11,983 bases of DNA. Source: Methanobacteriota archaeon. Its GTDB lineage: Archaea; JAADCQ01; Methanopyri; Methanopyrales; Methanopyraceae. This document shows, in pieces, positions 1 to 6,732 of this stretch. The first letter of the stretch is position 1. Every line of letters begins with the position of its first letter. Made by a program: the position numbers and the translations under genes. The stretch is from the NCBI GenBank assembly GCA_027064425.1, contig JAMOPO010000025.1, forward strand, positions 1 to 11,983, in the 5' to 3' direction. The notes below the pieces were generated by a model. That model saw only the letters and a program-made list of their open reading frames with translations, had not been told where the DNA came from and ran no database searches.

Positions 1-533
1 TTGGCGGCGTCGACGACGACGCGGAGTCCCTCGCCGTCGAAGTCGCCGACGTAGTCCAGGACGGCGTCCACGAAGCCGTTCAGGAGCTCGGGGGCGCGGG
101 TCCGCTCGCCGACGGACCGCCAGCCCGCCCGTTTCCCACCCTCCTCGAAGTAGATCCGCTCGATCTCCCGCTCCGCCTCCTTCGAGAGCCCACACCCGTC
201 GGGGCCCAGCAGTTTAATACCGTTGAATTCGGGTGGATTGTGCGAGGCCGTGACGACGGCGCCCGCGTCGAACCCCTCGGCCTCGACGAGGTACTGCACG
301 GCCGGGGTGGGCGCGACGCCGACGTCGGTCACGTCGCAGCCCGCGGCCGTGAGTCCGGCGGCGAGCGCGTCCTTGAGCGTGTCCGTGCTCGTCCGCGTGT
401 CGCCACCGATTAAGACTTCGGCGTCGCCCCCTAGGTACGTGCCGAAGGCGAGGCCCAACCGCCGCGCGAGGTCCTCCGTCAGGTCCTCCCCGACCACGCC
501 CCGGACGCCGAACGTGCCGAACAGCCGGCCCAT
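1..533 (-). CDS. Phosphohexomutase (GlmM/ManB-type), N-terminal part, runs off the left edge
   Basis: This is the first 177 residues of an alpha-D-phosphohexomutase, the family that moves phosphate between C6 and C1 of hexose phosphates (glucosamine, mannose or glucose) in the cytoplasm. The N-terminus has the family's FGT-GVRG start at residues 5-12. The catalytic phosphoserine loop TASHNPPEFNGIKL is at about 95-108, with Ser97 as the phosphorylated residue. The Mg-binding and sugar-binding domains lie outside the window, so substrate cannot be decided. The ATG is preceded on the minus strand by a GGGGGAG Shine-Dalgarno about five bases away. The gene is divergent from the GtrA gene, with only 25 bp between the two starts. 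The neighbouring SIS and nucleotidyltransferase genes fit a GlmM or phosphomannomutase role in making an activated sugar; that is inference from context. Confidence 0.93.
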   Translation of the reverse strand, partial: MGRLFGTFGVRGVVGEDLTEDLARRLGLAFGTYLGGDAEVLIGGDTRTSTDTLKDALAAGLTAAGCDVTDVGVAPTPAVQYLVEAEGFDAGAVVTASHNPPEFNGIKLLGPDGCGLSKEAEREIERIYFEEGGKRAGWRSVGERTRAPELLNGFVDAVLDYVGDFDGEGLRVVVDAA

Positions 534-546
534 CGGGACTCCCCCG

Positions 547-551
547 GGTGA
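547..551 (+). promoter_or_regulatory. Shine-Dalgarno GGTGA deciding the GtrA start
   Basis: GGTGA, seven bases before TTG 559, sits in the 25-bp gap between the divergent phosphohexomutase and GtrA genes. It supports a TTG start rather than the far upstream ATG of the same open frame, which would overlap the mutase gene on the other strand by more than 300 bases. Confidence 0.6.
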
Positions 552-558
552 GGGAGCG

Positions 559-1002
559 TTGATTAGGCTGGTGTTTAAGATCCTCGAGAAAACGCCGGGC
601 GTGGATGACCCGGAGAGGTTCCTGAAGTTCTCACTGGTGGGACTGAGCGGCGTCTTCGTGAATTTGGGGCTCCTCTGGTTCCTTACCGAGATTGTTGGGA
701 TGTACTACCTGGTGTCCAACGTGATCGCGGTGGAGGTGTCCATAATATCTAACTTCATACTGAATGACCTGTGGACGTGGAGAGACCGGCGCGATCCGGG
801 GCTAATCAATTTCCTAAAGCGGCTTGCGGCCTTTAACGTGGTATGCGCAGGCGGGCTCGTGATAAACACGACAGTCCTATGGGCGCTGACTGCGCTTTTC
901 CATATTTATTATATAGTTTCGGCCCTGTTCGGGATCGCAGCGGCCACGCTCTGGAACTATTGGATGAACAACCGAGTGACCTGGGGTGTCCTGCTTGAGT
1001 GA
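559..1002 (+). CDS. GtrA-family membrane protein
   Basis: A 147-residue integral membrane protein with four predicted helices, the usual size and layout of the GtrA family. Recognisable pieces are FLKFSLVGLSGVFVNLGLL (first helix), SNVIAVEVSIISNFILNDLWTW (second helix and loop), RLAAFNVVCAGGLVINTTVL (third), and SALFGIAAATLWNYWMNNRVTW (fourth). GtrA proteins are linked to moving or handling lipid-linked sugars across the membrane and often sit beside glycosyltransferases. The open frame extends upstream to 223, but that part is antisense to the phosphohexomutase. I chose TTG at 559 because GGTGA at 547-551 lies seven bases before it and the protein then has family length. GTG at 571 is an alternative. 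The gene is AT-richer than its neighbours, with ATA, ATT and TAT codons, and its stop overlaps the next gene by eight bases. Confidence 0.88.
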   Translation: MIRLVFKILEKTPGVDDPERFLKFSLVGLSGVFVNLGLLWFLTEIVGMYYLVSNVIAVEVSIISNFILNDLWTWRDRRDPGLINFLKRLAAFNVVCAGGLVINTTVLWALTALFHIYYIVSALFGIAAATLWNYWMNNRVTWGVLLE

Positions 1003-1918
1003 ACGGATGGTCGATGACGTCAGGGAGACGCCGGAGGCCCTCAGGAACGTGCTGGAGGCCGACCTGAGCGGCCTGCCGGACCTCCGTGAGCGGAACTTCG
1101 TCATCACGACCGGCTCGGGCAGCAGTTACCACGTAGCTTACTACGCCTCCATGCTGCTCACCCGGGAGACCGACGTAGCCTCCTCCCACTACCCGGGCAA
1201 GCTGGCTCCCTGGGTTGACGGTGCGGACGCTGTAATCATCTTCTCCATCTCCGGCGGGAAGGACTCACATCGGATCGCGCGCGAGTTCGACGGCGCCGAC
1301 ATCATGGCCGTCACGTGCGAGAAGGACTCTCCGCTCGCCCGAGAAGCGGACTCGGTCCTGCTCATCCCGGTGGAGCGGGAGTCCGGGTTCCTGAACACCA
1401 AGACCATCGTTGCGGCCATGTACGCCTTCTGCGCCTATGTGTCCGAGGTCACGGGCTCGAATGTCCTGAACACGAGGGCGCCGGACGAGGTGGAGAAGTC
1501 GATCGAGGCGGATCCACGGGACGACCTCGTCGAGGCCATGCGCGAGTGTGAGAAGGTCTTCTTCGTTGGGGACGGGTACCTCCACGTCGCCGCGGAGCAG
1601 GCCGCGCTTAAGGCCGTCGAGGTGGGGGACGCCAACGCCCTGGCCACCACGACCGACGAGCTCTTTCACGGCAGGTTCTTTGGGGACCACTCGCGCCGGC
1701 TTTACGTCTGCCTGAACGAGGGCAGCGCGGACCTCATCGAGGAGCGCTCGAACGGCGAGGCCAACATTTTCCGACCGGATGAGGTGGTAAAAGTTAAGGT
1801 TGAACCCGACGACCCGAACGCGCCCGTCGTGGTCCTGCCCGCCCTGTACCTGGCCATCGACGCGGCGTACGGCCCCGTCAACACTTCACAGGCCAGGGAC
1901 TGGTGGGACCACCTCTAA
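995..1918 (+). CDS. SIS-domain sugar-phosphate isomerase/deaminase-like protein, GlmS-like without glutaminase domain
   Basis: About 307 residues with two SIS (sugar isomerase) domains arranged as in the isomerase half of glucosamine-6-phosphate synthase. Visible motifs are VRETPEALR near the start, the phosphosugar loop TGSGSSYH at about 39-46, SISGGKDS at 84-91, NTKT at 134-137, and FVGDGYLH...EQAALKAVEVG leading to ELFHG at about 222-226. The Glu of KAVEVG and the His of ELFHG match catalytic positions of GlmS. The C-terminal tail, however, lacks the family's PRNLAKSVTVE end with its catalytic Lys. There is no glutamine amidotransferase domain, so it may be an ammonia-dependent synthase, a GlmD-like deaminase or another isomerase. 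TTG 995 was chosen for GGGGTG a few bases upstream; GTG 986 and ATG 1007 are in-frame alternatives. It overlaps the GtrA stop by eight bases. Confidence 0.87.
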   Translation: MSERMVDDVRETPEALRNVLEADLSGLPDLRERNFVITTGSGSSYHVAYYASMLLTRETDVASSHYPGKLAPWVDGADAVIIFSISGGKDSHRIAREFDGADIMAVTCEKDSPLAREADSVLLIPVERESGFLNTKTIVAAMYAFCAYVSEVTGSNVLNTRAPDEVEKSIEADPRDDLVEAMRECEKVFFVGDGYLHVAAEQAALKAVEVGDANALATTTDELFHGRFFGDHSRRLYVCLNEGSADLIEERSNGEANIFRPDEVVKVKVEPDDPNAPVVVLPALYLAIDAAYGPVNTSQARDWWDHL

Positions 1919-1933
1919 CCGGGGCGAGGAGCG

Positions 1934-3004
1934 TTGAACACGGACGCGGTGGTCCTGGCGGGCGGGTTCGGGACCCGGTTGAGACCGCTCACCTGGGACA
2001 CCCCCAAACCGCTGGTTCCGATCCTCGGTCGACCTTTGCTCGAGTGGGTGATTCGCAGCCTACCTGACGACGTCGTGCACGTTCACATCGCCGCCGGGTT
2101 CAGCTCCGACAAGCTGGAGAGGTACGTCGAGTCCAACCCCCTACCTCGCAAGCTTCACTTGAAGGTGGAACCCAAGCCCCTGGACACGGCGGGCGCGATC
2201 AAGTTCGCCTGCCGGGACTCGACCGCGGACGTGTTCGTAGTCTTCAACGGTGACATAATCTCCTCGCTCGACGTGCGTGAGATGCTCGAGTTCCACCGCG
2301 AGCACGATGGCATCGCCACGATCGCGCTGTATCCCGTGCCCGAGGACGAGGTTTCCCGGTTCGGTGTGGTGGATCTGAACGAGGACAACCGCATCCTGAA
2401 CTTTGTCGAGAAGCCGGCCCCCGAGGAGGCTCCCTCCAACCTGATCAACGCAGGGGCCTACGTCCTGGACAGGGAGGTGCTCGACTACATCCCCGAGGGC
2501 CGACCGGTCTCCATCGAGCGTGAGATCTTCCCGAAGCTGGCCGAGGAGGGCCTCCTCTACGGGTTCAAGTTCGAGGGTTACTGGGTCGACGTCGGACTCC
2601 CGGAGACCTACCTCGAGGCGCACTGGGTCTTGATGGAGCACGAGTGTTCCGGCGCGGCCTTGGTGGGGGTCCGGACGGACGGCGCGGAGGTAAACGAGCC
2701 CGTTGTCGCCGACCCAATGAGCGAAATCAAGGACTCGACCGTCGGCCCCTACGTGTACATCGGAGGACGCGTCGAGATCGACGGGGCCGTGATAAAGAAC
2801 TCAGTCATCCTGGCGGACGCGCGCATCGAGAACGCCGAGATTAAGGACACGATCATCGCGGAGAAGTGCCACGTCGAGGACGCCGAGCTTGAGGGATGCG
2901 TCATCGGGCACGACGCTGAGGTCTCGGGATGCACACTGAAGGATGTCAAGGTAGCGCCCGGCAAGGAGGCGGGGGAGGACCTCGAGGGCCAGTGGGTGAT
3001 CTAG
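1934..3004 (+). CDS. NDP-sugar pyrophosphorylase with C-terminal left-handed beta-helix (mannose-1-P guanylyltransferase / GlmU-like)
   Basis: A 356-residue cytoplasmic nucleotidyltransferase that joins a sugar 1-phosphate to an NTP, releasing pyrophosphate. The N-terminal Rossmann-like domain has LAGGFGTRLRPLT at 8-20, the catalytic KPLVP at 25-29, TAGAIK at 85-90, the metal-binding FNGDI at 104-108, FVEKP at 157-161, NAGAYVL at 172-178 and WVDVGLPETY at 217-226. Residues from about 263 to 345 are imperfect hexapeptide repeats (I/V at every sixth position) typical of a left-handed beta-helix. TAGAIK and overall length favour mannose-1-phosphate guanylyltransferase or an archaeal GlmU/glucose-1-P type; the nucleotide and sugar cannot be fixed from motifs. 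TTG 1934 directly starts the conserved N-terminus, after GGCGAGGAG, 15 bp past the SIS gene stop. It likely works with that gene and the divergent phosphohexomutase in one sugar-nucleotide route. Confidence 0.92.
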   Translation: MNTDAVVLAGGFGTRLRPLTWDTPKPLVPILGRPLLEWVIRSLPDDVVHVHIAAGFSSDKLERYVESNPLPRKLHLKVEPKPLDTAGAIKFACRDSTADVFVVFNGDIISSLDVREMLEFHREHDGIATIALYPVPEDEVSRFGVVDLNEDNRILNFVEKPAPEEAPSNLINAGAYVLDREVLDYIPEGRPVSIEREIFPKLAEEGLLYGFKFEGYWVDVGLPETYLEAHWVLMEHECSGAALVGVRTDGAEVNEPVVADPMSEIKDSTVGPYVYIGGRVEIDGAVIKNSVILADARIENAEIKDTIIAEKCHVEDAELEGCVIGHDAEVSGCTLKDVKVAPGKEAGEDLEGQWVI

Positions 3005-3433
3005 GTGAGTGAGCGCACCATTGACACCATCCGGATCATCGCGTACGTCTTCTTCCTGTTCTTCGTACTCCCCGTCCTGATATTCGCCCTCGTCGTGGTC
3101 CTGGCACCTCTCGTGGTGTTGCTAGTGCTGATGGTGGCTTTCGTGGTCATATTCACTCAGATCCCCTGGACACCGCCGGAGTTCAGCCTCGCAGCGGAGG
3201 TAATTCTGATCGCGCTGTACCAAATAACCCGCGAGAAGCTGCTGCTTGAGGTCGCAGAGAACCTGGCGACCCATCGGAAGAAGTCCCTCGAGCTGGACCG
3301 CGAGGAGGACATTGAGAGAGCGCTGGAGGAGGGTGACACGAAGCGCGCGCTGCGCCTCTACCTCCGGGAGATCATGGAGAGGGTCGTTGGGAGTCCCCCA
3401 CATGCTAAGCCCGAAGACCGTGGCGACGATTAA
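3005..3433 (+). CDS. Small membrane protein of unknown function with charged C-terminal helix
   Basis: A 142-residue protein I do not recognise. Residues about 8-52 are almost continuously hydrophobic (phenylalanine-, valine- and leucine-rich), enough for two tight membrane helices. A third weaker hydrophobic stretch near 60-73 follows. The remaining C-terminal half is highly charged with many Glu, Arg and Lys, probably helical and cytoplasmic, and may form a coiled coil. GTG 3005 abuts the stop of the pyrophosphorylase gene. A GGGTGA Shine-Dalgarno at 2994-2999 inside that gene lies five bases upstream, so translation is probably coupled. Position between sugar-nucleotide and GT-C-like genes suggests a helper in the same envelope process, but nothing in the protein shows a catalytic role. 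Confidence 0.75.
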   Translation: MSERTIDTIRIIAYVFFLFFVLPVLIFALVVVLAPLVVLLVLMVAFVVIFTQIPWTPPEFSLAAEVILIALYQITREKLLLEVAENLATHRKKSLELDREEDIERALEEGDTKRALRLYLREIMERVVGSPPHAKPEDRGDD

Positions 3434-3965
3434 CACCGTCGTTACGAGCCTCCCGTTCGCCATCTCCCTGTACCTTGTCCTACGCAGGATGGGACGCACG
3501 CTGATTCAAATGTACTCCCTGGCGTATCTGGCCCCGTTCCTCGTGATCGTCTACGGTGTCTCGGTCCCGGTTCCGGGCAACCTGTACGCGTATTTCACGG
3601 GTGCCCCCGTGCTGTTGACGTACGGGGTCGCGGACGCGGCGGTCCTAACCTACGCCGTGGGCTCGGCGCTCGCGGTTATGTTCGTGGGCATGGACCAGTG
3701 GGCCGACGTGCTCTACTCGGGCTCGCTGACCGCAATGTGGCTGCTGAACGCGGTTATGGACTTGGGTCCCCGGGCCTCGCTGCTCCTCGGGTCGGCGATC
3801 ACGGTCGCGTCGAACATGTTCGTGGCACTGTACAAGTACCACGCCTGGCCCATAATCCCGCTTCCTTCGGTAATACTCCAGTTCTCGGTGGCTGTGGGAG
3901 CGATAACGGCGCTGGAGGGATTGGCGTGGTGGGTCTTCACGAAGCTAAAGCCGCCTGCGCGGTAG
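3402..3965 (+). CDS. Polytopic membrane protein of unknown function
   Basis: A 187-residue protein with about six predicted membrane helices (stretches near residues 10-26, 35-52, 68-95, 100-118, 122-142 and 155-180) and short loops. I recognise no family motif; it could be a flippase-like or scaffold protein, which is only inference from context. The open frame reaches back to 3246, but that section is antisense-like arginine- and tryptophan-rich shadow of the upstream gene. ATG 3402 starts the hydrophobic protein cleanly and has GGGAG at 3389-3393, eight bases upstream. It overlaps the upstream gene by 32 bases and the downstream S1 gene by 37 bases, consistent with co-translation in a single operon. 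Confidence 0.75.
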   Translation: MLSPKTVATINTVVTSLPFAISLYLVLRRMGRTLIQMYSLAYLAPFLVIVYGVSVPVPGNLYAYFTGAPVLLTYGVADAAVLTYAVGSALAVMFVGMDQWADVLYSGSLTAMWLLNAVMDLGPRASLLLGSAITVASNMFVALYKYHAWPIIPLPSVILQFSVAVGAITALEGLAWWVFTKLKPPAR

Positions 3966-4540
3966 CCGTCGCCATCCTAGCGTTGATCAACGCTCTCGCG
4001 GTGAGCCACCCGAGGTTTCGGCCGGTAGGTACCACCATCACGTACCCGTGGCTGAACTCGAGCGATACCTACAGGGTGTTGTCGCTTCCCGTCCTCTCGG
4101 GTCCCTCGGTTAACACCATACTCCCGGTCGGGCTCTTCGTGTCCTCCGACAGGCTGTTCGTAGGCCCTCTAACCACGGACGTCAGCAGCGCGTCGCTGTG
4201 GCCGAAATCCACGAGCACCAAGCTGACACCTCTGCTCCGGCGGCTTTCACCCGACGCGCGCGTCTCGTGTTACGGGATCAGCTCCCGCCACTTGGACGTA
4301 GCCGTTTCAGAAACCCTCTCGGTGTTGGTCGGGAAGCGCTGCGTGGTGGTTGTTGGGAGGGACTACCTGATGGTGGTAAGCTGCGAGCGCGCCAGCGTTA
4401 GGAGGTGTTTAGGAGGCGCGTACGTGTCCGCGAGCAAGGCTAGCCTGGTCATGTCGTTCCCGGAGCGTATCCTGGAGGGGGCCTATACGTGGAGGCCAAG
4501 GTTACCGCTGTCGCTGCCGTTTCCGCACTTGTCTCTATAG
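3929..4540 (+). CDS. Small membrane-anchored protein S1, partner of the GT-C-like protein L1
   Basis: About 203 residues with an N-terminal hydrophobic segment (about residues 7-25) that can act as a signal anchor, followed by a probably extracytoplasmic, beta-rich domain with many valines and serines. No known family is recognised. It is clearly homologous to S2 at 7518-8111: shared pieces include TYPWL (38-42 here, 36-40 in S2), VGPLT against LGPLT, VSCYG against VSGYG, and FPERILEGAYTWRPRLPLS against LPERVFWGVHVWKPSLRLS. Start: GGAGGGA at 3914-3920 places GTG 3929 eight bases downstream, and GTG 3926 is an equal alternative; the open frame further upstream is antisense-like shadow. Its last 52 bases overlap the start of L1 in the -1 frame. 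The same arrangement in S2-L2 suggests the two proteins act as a pair. Confidence 0.8.
   Translation: MGLHEAKAACAVAVAILALINALAVSHPRFRPVGTTITYPWLNSSDTYRVLSLPVLSGPSVNTILPVGLFVSSDRLFVGPLTTDVSSASLWPKSTSTKLTPLLRRLSPDARVSCYGISSRHLDVAVSETLSVLVGKRCVVVVGRDYLMVVSCERASVRRCLGGAYVSASKASLVMSFPERILEGAYTWRPRLPLSLPFPHLSL
4474..4480 (+). promoter_or_regulatory. Shine-Dalgarno GGAGGGG for L1 inside S1
   Basis: GGAGGGG lies eight bases before GTG 4489 and within the S1 coding sequence. It supports translation of L1 from inside S1, so L1 output is probably coupled to ribosomes that are finishing S1. Confidence 0.6.
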
Positions 4541-6732
4541 CGTTCGTCGTCTACGACTGCTGCGAGGAAGTGGGTAGGATCACCACGACCATGGACCTGC
4601 CCATCCAAGCCCTAAAGACGTACCTCATAGCGAAGTACGGCCTGTCGGGCGCCGACTGGGACCCGTACTCGTACTTAGGCAGAGCCCCACTGGTCAACTA
4701 CCCCATTCTTCCCTTTCTCTTTCCCGCCCTCCTTACCAGGCTCACCAAAGACCCGATGCTATCCTGCTCCGTCACCGAGATTATCTATAGATCGGTTCCA
4801 GTGATCGTTTGGCTATTCCTTCTTTTCCTCGGTAAGTGCTCCTCCAGGGCCACTGTAGCCACCCTTGTGTACCTAATTTCCTACCCGGTGTTCTCCGTAT
4901 ACGACGCCCATTACGTGAGGATAGCCACAACCATGTACTTCTGTTCCGCCGTCGTGGCGATCACCGTTTGGCACTCGAAATTGAGCAGAAGGGTGAGGGA
5001 AACCTTATCCATACTGGCCTGGTTCGCATCGGTACAATCGAACTTTGTGTACTCGCTCGTGCCGCTCGTCGTGGTGTCCATCATGGAAAGTCCGAAGCTG
5101 CTCGTCGCCGCCGGCGCCGCGGTGCCGCCCATGGTGCTGGCCTACTGGGCGGGGAAGCTGGAGTTCGACAACCCTCCCGCCTCCTCACGGCTCACGCTCT
5201 CCCCGTACGACACCGTCGACACCACGCTGATTCTGGTCGTGACAGCGCTCGTGGCCACCGTGGTAGCGCTGTCTTTCCTGCTCGAGGATTGGAGAAAAAG
5301 TGCCCTGATCTCGCTGCTGACGGTGACGGCCTCCCTGGGACCGTTCGCGGTGTTCGCGGCGCCCCCGCTGGCCTACGGGGTCCTGAAGGTTGTCAAGGTG
5401 GTGGCGCAGCTCGACCCTCACCGGCTCGCGCTGATGGCACTGCTCTCTTTGATCGCCCTATGCGCCCGAGTCGCCGAGCGCCTGCTGCGAACGATCACGG
5501 TGTGCGGCGGCGTGGGATCAGTGGCCTGCTTCCTGATGGCCCTCACGGTCCTCCTCGGGGTCTGCCGATGGGATGTGGCCCCCATGCACGCCCTGCAGCT
5601 CGGGCATGGTCCGCGGGACGTCAGGAGCGTGGTGACCTCACCCAACGACGCGAGCGCCATCTTTCCCTGGAACGGTCGGACCGTCGGGGCGTCGCTGGCC
5701 GGGGCCTTCTATCAAGGTAGCTCGGAGCCTGAGCTCCGCGTGCTCTCGGCGGTCTACTTCCCAGGCAGCTTGCTCTCCACGCTGCGCTTTTCGGACTACG
5801 TTCGTCGGCCGCTTTACAACCAGGCGTTCGACCCTCAGCTGGCCGACAAGGTGGTGAGGATCCTTCCTGCCGGTCGGGTGGAGCACCTGCCGGGAATCAT
5901 CGTCCCGACGTCCGGCCTGGCGGACGTGCGGACGGTGGCGATAAGGAACGCGCCCGCCATCACCGTACGGGACGCCATCCCGGTGCGCAGGGCTAGGGCG
6001 CTCTACGTGGGCTCGTTCACGGACTACAGTTACCTGTGGTTGAATGTGGTGCGGTGCGCGCCCGCGGGCTACTTCCCCGTAATCCCCTGCCTCCGCCCCT
6101 ACGATCTCAAGCACCACCAGCAGCTCGACGTGACCAGGTACTGGACCGGAGAGATCCTGATCCTGGACCCTGAGGCCGTCAATTACCCGCACCTCGACAG
6201 GCTGGTTCACCGCGCCAAGGTGGTCCTGGCGGTGCGAGGGGCCTTCGACAGCAGGGGGCTCGGCTCGATCCTGGGAGCCGTTCACCGGTGCGGGAAGCGC
6301 GCCGAGGTCATCGACGGGATCGACCGTCCCATCAAGGCCCCGGTTCTGCGGGACCTCGCTAGGGTCACCGCCGTCCCCGTTAACCACGCCGAGCGCGGAG
6401 TCGTGCAGCCGGTCGGCAACGATCGAATGATTGTGAGGCCCCGGAGCGAGCTGTCCATCATCCCGTGGGCGTGGGCGCCGTTTTGGGCGGTGAACGGGCG
6501 GGAGGGTGAGGCGTGCCCGGTCGGCCCGTACATGCTCGTCAGGACCGGAGGCAAACCCGCCCACCTACACTACGTCGCCTGGGAACGATACCAGTCCCGA
6601 GCCTACGAGGTCTCGGTGCTGCTTCTGGCGCTCAGCGTCGTCGGCGTCACGTGCTCCGAGCTCGTCCGGGGTAGGCCGGCTAAAGGGAGTAGGGCCACCT
6701 CGGGTACCTCCACACCAGGTCCTGAAAGGTGA
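4489..6732 (+). CDS. GT-C-like polytopic membrane protein L1 with large extracytoplasmic domain
   Basis: A 747-residue protein. A first helix (about 5-22) is followed by a loop with Asp36 in MDLPIQ and WDPYSYLGRAPLVNYP at 57-72. This resembles the first outer loop of GT-C glycosyltransferase-like and PTPS_related/YfhO-type membrane proteins, where an acidic residue and a W-N/D-P-Y...G.P motif lie near the lipid-linked sugar site. About ten more helices run to residue 362. Residues 363-705 look extracytoplasmic and contain FSDYVRRPLYNQ and a terminal IPWAWAPFWAVNG...GPYMLV beta module like that of YfhO. A last helix (708-726) and a charged tail follow. L2 at 8066 is its paralog: the first 80 residues align without gaps, yet two DNA tracts are identical. 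The acceptor and donor are unknown; the enzymatic role is inference. Its 3' end overlaps the minus-strand gene by 53 bases. Confidence 0.85.
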   Translation: MEAKVTAVAAVSALVSIAFVVYDCCEEVGRITTTMDLPIQALKTYLIAKYGLSGADWDPYSYLGRAPLVNYPILPFLFPALLTRLTKDPMLSCSVTEIIYRSVPVIVWLFLLFLGKCSSRATVATLVYLISYPVFSVYDAHYVRIATTMYFCSAVVAITVWHSKLSRRVRETLSILAWFASVQSNFVYSLVPLVVVSIMESPKLLVAAGAAVPPMVLAYWAGKLEFDNPPASSRLTLSPYDTVDTTLILVVTALVATVVALSFLLEDWRKSALISLLTVTASLGPFAVFAAPPLAYGVLKVVKVVAQLDPHRLALMALLSLIALCARVAERLLRTITVCGGVGSVACFLMALTVLLGVCRWDVAPMHALQLGHGPRDVRSVVTSPNDASAIFPWNGRTVGASLAGAFYQGSSEPELRVLSAVYFPGSLLSTLRFSDYVRRPLYNQAFDPQLADKVVRILPAGRVEHLPGIIVPTSGLADVRTVAIRNAPAITVRDAIPVRRARALYVGSFTDYSYLWLNVVRCAPAGYFPVIPCLRPYDLKHHQQLDVTRYWTGEILILDPEAVNYPHLDRLVHRAKVVLAVRGAFDSRGLGSILGAVHRCGKRAEVIDGIDRPIKAPVLRDLARVTAVPVNHAERGVVQPVGNDRMIVRPRSELSIIPWAWAPFWAVNGREGEACPVGPYMLVRTGGKPAHLHYVAWERYQSRAYEVSVLLLALSVVGVTCSELVRGRPAKGSRATSGTSTPGPER
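6004..6146 (+). repeat. Repeat A, copy 1 (143 bp, identical to 9545-9687)
   Basis: Every base matches positions 9545-9687, including synonymous positions, in a constant offset of 3541. It encodes residues 506-553 of L1, starting with YVGSFTDYSYLWLNV and ending RYWT. The base just before is C here and T in copy 2, and the base just after is C here and G in copy 2; beyond these, the two genes diverge strongly at once. This looks like a recent conversion tract. Confidence 0.97.
6458..6606 (+). repeat. Repeat B, copy 1 (149 bp, identical to 10008-10156)
   Basis: All bases match 10008-10156 at an offset of 3550. It encodes residues 657-706 of L1, the terminal extracytoplasmic beta module (IPWAWAPFWAVNGREG to QSRAY) just before the last helix. 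The 311 bases between tracts A and B are diverged (320 bases in L2, three codons longer), so A and B are separate tracts. Confidence 0.97.

Noticed and set aside
223-558. N-terminal extension of the GtrA open frame
   Set aside because: Low-complexity Ala/Ser/Pro/Arg-rich translation that lies antisense to well-conserved phosphohexomutase sequence; TTG 559 has a Shine-Dalgarno and gives family length.
3246-3401. N-terminal extension of the 187-residue membrane protein
   Set aside because: Arg/Trp-rich shadow of the upstream gene in another frame; ATG 3402 begins the real hydrophobic protein.
5638-6564. Long minus-strand open frame (308 codons) opposite L1
   Set aside because: Composition rich in Arg, His, Gly, Pro and Asp, typical of an antisense shadow in GC-rich DNA; the equivalent frame in L2 is conserved only where the DNA repeats are identical.
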